64,000 bases of DNA from Litorilinea aerophila (lineage in GTDB: Bacteria > Chloroflexota > Anaerolineae > Caldilineales > Caldilineaceae), in NCBI RefSeq assembly GCF_006569185.2, contig NZ_VIGC02000016.1, positions 1 to 64,000 on the forward strand, written 5' to 3'. The notes under the pieces are model-generated. The model was not told the DNA's origin. It made no database searches and worked only from the letters and a program-made list of their open reading frames with translations. The position numbers and the translations under genes are program-made. This document shows, one piece after another, positions 59,589 to 64,000 of this stretch. Position 1 is the stretch's first letter, and each line of letters starts with the position of its first letter.

Positions 59589-62135
59589 ATGACAACCCAG
59601 AGCCAAACCCAGCCGTCACCACCCTCGGACCGGCCCGCCGCCCAGGTCACCCTGCCGGTGGTAGGCATGACCTGTGCCAACTGTGTGGCCACCGTAGAGC
59701 GCAACGCCAAAAAAGTGCCCGGCGTGGCCGATGCCACGGTCAACTTCGCCAGCGAAAAGGTCACCCTGGTCCTGGATCCGACCCTGGCCGACCCCAAGGC
59801 GGCTACCGCCCAGGTCATCGAACGGGTGAAGAAGGCTGGCTACGACGTCCCCACCGCCACGGTGGAGCTGCCCCTATTGGGCATGACCTGCGCCAACTGT
59901 GCCAACACCATCCAGCGCCGGCTGAACAAGGTGGAAGGCGTGCTGGAGGCCACGGTGAACTTCGCCAACGAGAAGGCGGTGGTCACCTACATCCCCGGCC
60001 TGGTCACCCGCAGCGACCTGGTGGAAGCGGTGCGCAAGGCAGGCTACGACGTGGTGGAGTCGGGTGATGAGGAAGAAATGGCCGACGCGGAAGCAGCCGC
60101 CCGGGCCGCGGAGATCCGGCACCAGTGGACTCGACTCATCGTGGGTGCCATCTTCACCGTGCCCCTCTTCCTGTTGAGCATGGGTCGGGACTTCGGCCTG
60201 CTGGGCTCCTGGGCCCACGCCCCCTGGGTGAACTGGCTCTTCTTTGTCCTGGCCACGCCCGTCCAGTTCTACGTGGGCTGGGATTACTACGTGGGCGGCT
60301 ACAAGAGCCTGCGCAACGGCAGTGCCAACATGGACGTGTTGGTGGCCATGGGTTCCTCAGTGGCCTACCTCTACAGCACCGCGGTCCTGCTGGCCACCAC
60401 CCTGGGCTTCCACGGCCTGGGCGACCACGTCTATTTCGAGACGTCCGCGGCCATCATCACCCTGATCGTCCTGGGCAAGTTGCTGGAGGTGCGGGCCAAG
60501 GGGCAGACCAGCGAGGCCATCAAGAAGCTCATGGGCCTGCAGCCCAAGACGGCCCGGGTCATCCGCAACGGGGAGGAGCTGGATATCCCCATCAGCCAGG
60601 TGGTGAAGGGCGACATCATCCTCGTGCGACCGGGCGAGAAGATCCCGGTGGACGGGACGGTCATCGAAGGCCATTCGGCGGTGGATGAAAGCATGATCAC
60701 CGGGGAAAGTCTTCCGGTGGAAAAGCGGGTGGGCGACCCGGTGATCGGGGCCACCCTCAACCGCCAGGGGCTGCTCAAGATCGAAGCCACCCGGGTGGGT
60801 AAGGAGACGGCCCTGGCCCAGATCATCCGCCTGGTGGAACAGGCCCAGGGGAGCCGGGCCCCCATCCAGCGCATCGTGGACCGGGTGGCCGCCTATTTTG
60901 TGCCCGCGGTCATTGCCATCGCGCTGCTGACCTTTGTCGTCTGGCTGGCCCTGGGCGCCGGCTTTGTCCCTGCCCTGATCCGCCTGACCGCAGTGCTGGT
61001 CATTGCCTGCCCCTGCGCCATGGGGCTGGCCACGCCCACCTCCATCATGGTGGGCATCGGCAAGGGGGCCGAACATGGCATCCTCTTCAAGAACAGCGCG
61101 GCCCTGGAACGGCTCCACCAGGTAACGACCGTGGTGCTGGACAAGACCGGCACCATCACCAGGGGCGAGCCCGCGGTGACCGACATCCTGGTGGCCGAGG
61201 GGGCAGCCCCTTCCATTGGCAGCAATGGCCTGCCCGGCGGTGACCCGGAAACGGTCGCCCTCTTCCTGGCCGCGTCCGCCGAGCGGGGCTCGGAACACCC
61301 CTTGGGCGAGGCCATCGTCCAGGCCGCCCGGGAGCGGGGCCTGCAGCTGACCCAGCCGGAGGCGTTCAACGCGGTGGCCGGCCATGGCATCGTGGCCCAG
61401 GTCGCCGGCCATCGGGTCCTGTTGGGAAACCGCCGCCTGATGGAAGACTCCCAGATCCCGCTGGACGGGCTGGCCGAACAGGCGGCAGCCCTCCAGGACC
61501 AGGCCAAGACGGTCATGTGGCTGGCGGTGGATGGGCAGCCCTGGGCCCTCATCGGCGTGGCCGACACCATCAAGGAGGGCTCCCGGGAGGCCGTGGCGGA
61601 GATGCACGAGCTGGGGCTGACCGTGATCATGATCACCGGGGACAACCAGGCCACTGCCCAGGCCATCGCCCGGGAAGCGGGCATCGACCGGGTCTTTGCC
61701 GAGGTGTTGCCCGGGGAGAAGGCCGGCCATGTGGCCCGGCTGCAGGAAGAGGGCCACGTGGTGGCCATGGTGGGCGACGGCATCAACGACGCGCCGGCCC
61801 TGGCCCAGGCGGACGTGGGCATCGCCATCGGCACCGGCACCGACGTGGCCATGGAGACGGCGGACGTCACCCTCATGCGGGGCGACCTGCGGGGCGTTCC
61901 CCAGGCCATTCGCCTCTCTCGGGCCACCATGCGCAACATTCGGGAGAACCTGGTGTGGGCCTTCGGCTACAACGTGGCCCTGATCCCCATTGCGGCCGGC
62001 GTCCTGGCGCCCTTCTCCTGGGCACCGGACTTCCTGCGTCAGCTCCACCCCATTCTGGCGGCCGGCGCCATGGCCTTCTCCAGCATCAGCGTGGTGGGCA
62101 ACGCCCTGCGCCTGCGCCGCTTCAAGCTGACCTGA
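59589..62135 (+). CDS. copA: Copper-exporting P1B-type ATPase
   Basis: The 848-aa membrane pump exports Cu(I). Two N-terminal HMA domains each carry GMTCANC (about residues 27-33 and 98-104). Eight transmembrane helices include the metal site [16 protein letters not shown] (CPC at about 473). The phosphorylation motif is [14 protein letters not shown] (about 517), the nucleotide domain has [11 protein letters not shown] and the hinge is [22 protein letters not shown]. The helix-7/8 residues [11 protein letters not shown] (YN) and MAFSSISVV (MxxSS) mark Cu(I) specificity. The ATG at 59589 has AGGG nearby; an eight-codon longer start is possible. A strong terminator follows. Confidence 0.97.
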   Translation: MTTQSQTQPSPPSDRPAAQVTLPVVGMTCANCVATVERNAKKVPGVADATVNFASEKVTLVLDPTLADPKAATAQVIERVKKAGYDVPTATVELPLLGMTCANCANTIQRRLNKVEGVLEATVNFANEKAVVTYIPGLVTRSDLVEAVRKAGYDVVESGDEEEMADAEAAARAAEIRHQWTRLIVGAIFTVPLFLLSMGRDFGLLGSWAHAPWVNWLFFVLATPVQFYVGWDYYVGGYKSLRNGSANMDVLVAMGSSVAYLYSTAVLLATTLGFHGLGDHVYFETSAAIITLIVLGKLLEVRAKGQTSEAIKKLMGLQPKTARVIRNGEELDIPISQVVKGDIILVRPGEKIPVDGTVIEGHSAVDESMITGESLPVEKRVGDPVIGATLNRQGLLKIEATRVGKETALAQIIRLVEQAQGSRAPIQRIVDRVAAYFVPAVIAIALLTFVVWLALGAGFVPALIRLTAVLVIACPCAMGLATPTSIMVGIGKGAEHGILFKNSAALERLHQVTTVVLDKTGTITRGEPAVTDILVAEGAAPSIGSNGLPGGDPETVALFLAASAERGSEHPLGEAIVQAARERGLQLTQPEAFNAVAGHGIVAQVAGHRVLLGNRRLMEDSQIPLDGLAEQAAALQDQAKTVMWLAVDGQPWALIGVADTIKEGSREAVAEMHELGLTVIMITGDNQATAQAIAREAGIDRVFAEVLPGEKAGHVARLQEEGHVVAMVGDGINDAPALAQADVGIAIGTGTDVAMETADVTLMRGDLRGVPQAIRLSRATMRNIRENLVWAFGYNVALIPIAAGVLAPFSWAPDFLRQLHPILAAGAMAFSSISVVGNALRLRRFKLT

Positions 62136-62155
62136 ACGCCTTGCCCCAGCATGGT

Positions 62156-62195
62156 ACCGCCACGGGAACGGTCGTTTCCGTGGCGGTTTTCTTTT
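62156..62195 (+). terminator. Intrinsic terminator of the copper operon
   Basis: ACCGCCACGGGAAC (62156-62169) pairs with GTTTCCGTGGCGGT (62174-62187) with one G-T pair and a 4-base loop. TTT, C and TTTT follow. Confidence 0.92.
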
Positions 62196-62225
62196 GGGCC
62201 AACCCTGGAGGCCTTTTGAGCCACG

Positions 62226-62253
62226 TTGCACATTTTGGCCACAGGTGTATAAT
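62226..62253 (+). promoter_or_regulatory. Promoter of prkA
   Basis: TTGCAC (62226-62231), a 16-base spacer and a perfect TATAAT (62248-62253). It would give a leader of about 330 bases before prkA. Confidence 0.75.
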
Positions 62254-62259
62254 CAATAT

Positions 62260-62590
62260 ACCGTAGCCAGTGTACGACAACGGGGAAGCCCTGGGGCGAA
62301 CTGGTGCACGGGAGGGTACAGGCCCACCGACGGCCCACGTATGACCGGCAAGAACACACGTTCGATGCAACCTCAAAGGGTATATTGTCGTACATACAAG
62401 AGGACACTTCTATCTTACAGTAAAGTTCAAATATCCATCCACCATCGCACCAACAGATAGGAGTCGGTTGGCCTAGCTCGGAAACAGCGCAAACAACTGA
62501 ACATCGCTGCCGCCATCGATACACTGTGTGCAGGAGGGGCTAACCAAGGCATTGGTTGGCCCTGTTTTGTCTATAGCCAAGAGGTGAACT
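62260..62590 (+). other. Long prkA leader with inverted repeats
   Basis: The roughly 330-base leader is lower in GC than its surroundings. It has TGTACGACAA (62271-62280) with its exact complement TTGTCGTACA (62385-62394). Before it AATATACC (62255-62262) matches GGTATATT (62379-62386), which overlaps the second repeat by two bases. A terminator-like hairpin lies at 62537-62570. A small open frame (about 62341-62460) codes for a basic 39-residue peptide without recognisable similarity. Confidence 0.5.
62537..62570 (+). terminator. Terminator-like hairpin in the prkA leader
   Basis: GGGCTAACCAA (62537-62547) pairs with TTGGTTGGCCC (62552-62562, one G-T pair) around loop GGCA, followed by TGTTTTGT. 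It lies only 20 bases before the prkA start codon, so it may act as an attenuator. Confidence 0.6.

Positions 62591-64000
<1,410 letters not shown>

Overview
This GC-rich window reads as a chromosomal segment of a Chloroflexota bacterium, probably of the Anaerolineae/Caldilineae type. That placement is inferred from the gene families together: rml-type sugar genes with DUF2079 and split Wzz proteins, Elp3, AlaX, SufR with the SUF operon, slipin plus DUF971, a DUF3048 lipoprotein and a short EF-Ts. Nothing in it looks like a phage, plasmid, transposase or CRISPR array. Most of it is housekeeping and biosynthesis, and the unusual material lies mainly between the genes.

Layout. (1) 1-900, minus strand: promoter, tRNA-Thr(TGT), tRNA-Tyr(GTA), tRNA-Thr(GGT), start of tuf. 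(2) 936-11390, minus: an exopolysaccharide locus (GT4 glycosyltransferase, two Wzz-like proteins, DUF2079 membrane protein, BY-kinase-like ATPase with an abnormal P-loop, long-type RmlA, an unknown protein, RmlB), ending with an APH-fold kinase. (3) 11402-14628: a class V aminotransferase and SppA, with a perfect 22-bp palindrome upstream of sppA. (4) 15028-23512, plus: ald, hisS, then a SAM-I riboswitch with terminator ahead of lysC-hom-asd, then a protein with HAD motifs in an unusual order. (5) 23983-25905: ftsH. (6) 26200-32245: an operon of a Trm9/ALKBH8-like methyltransferase, galK, alaX and psuG, divergent from elp3. (7) 32328-34357: coaX-coaBC; then an MFS transporter. (8) 36009-43616: SUF operon sufR-sufC-sufB-sufD-sufS-sufU-Rieske ferredoxin-sufT. 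(9) 43687-52247: a HEAT-like protein, an orphan response regulator, rpsB-tsf-pyrH-frr-uppS-cdsA, and convergent rpe. (10) 52366-55633: hydrolase, site-2 protease with CBS domains, DUF971, slipin. (11) 55901-58665: SH3b/DUF3048 lipoprotein and a GNAT-like protein. (12) 58809-62195: copper operon csoR-copZ-copA with promoter and operator. (13) 62226-64000: prkA behind a long leader, cut by the window end.

Two observations stand out. A dispersed imperfect palindrome of about 75-95 bp occurs at least seven times between genes, with two further partial copies, and often overlaps or touches the stop codon of the neighbouring gene. It does not match any repeat family I can name. The divergent pairing of elp3 with a Trm9-like methyltransferase suggests a bacterial route to mcm5U34 in tRNA, a modification pathway best known from eukaryotes.
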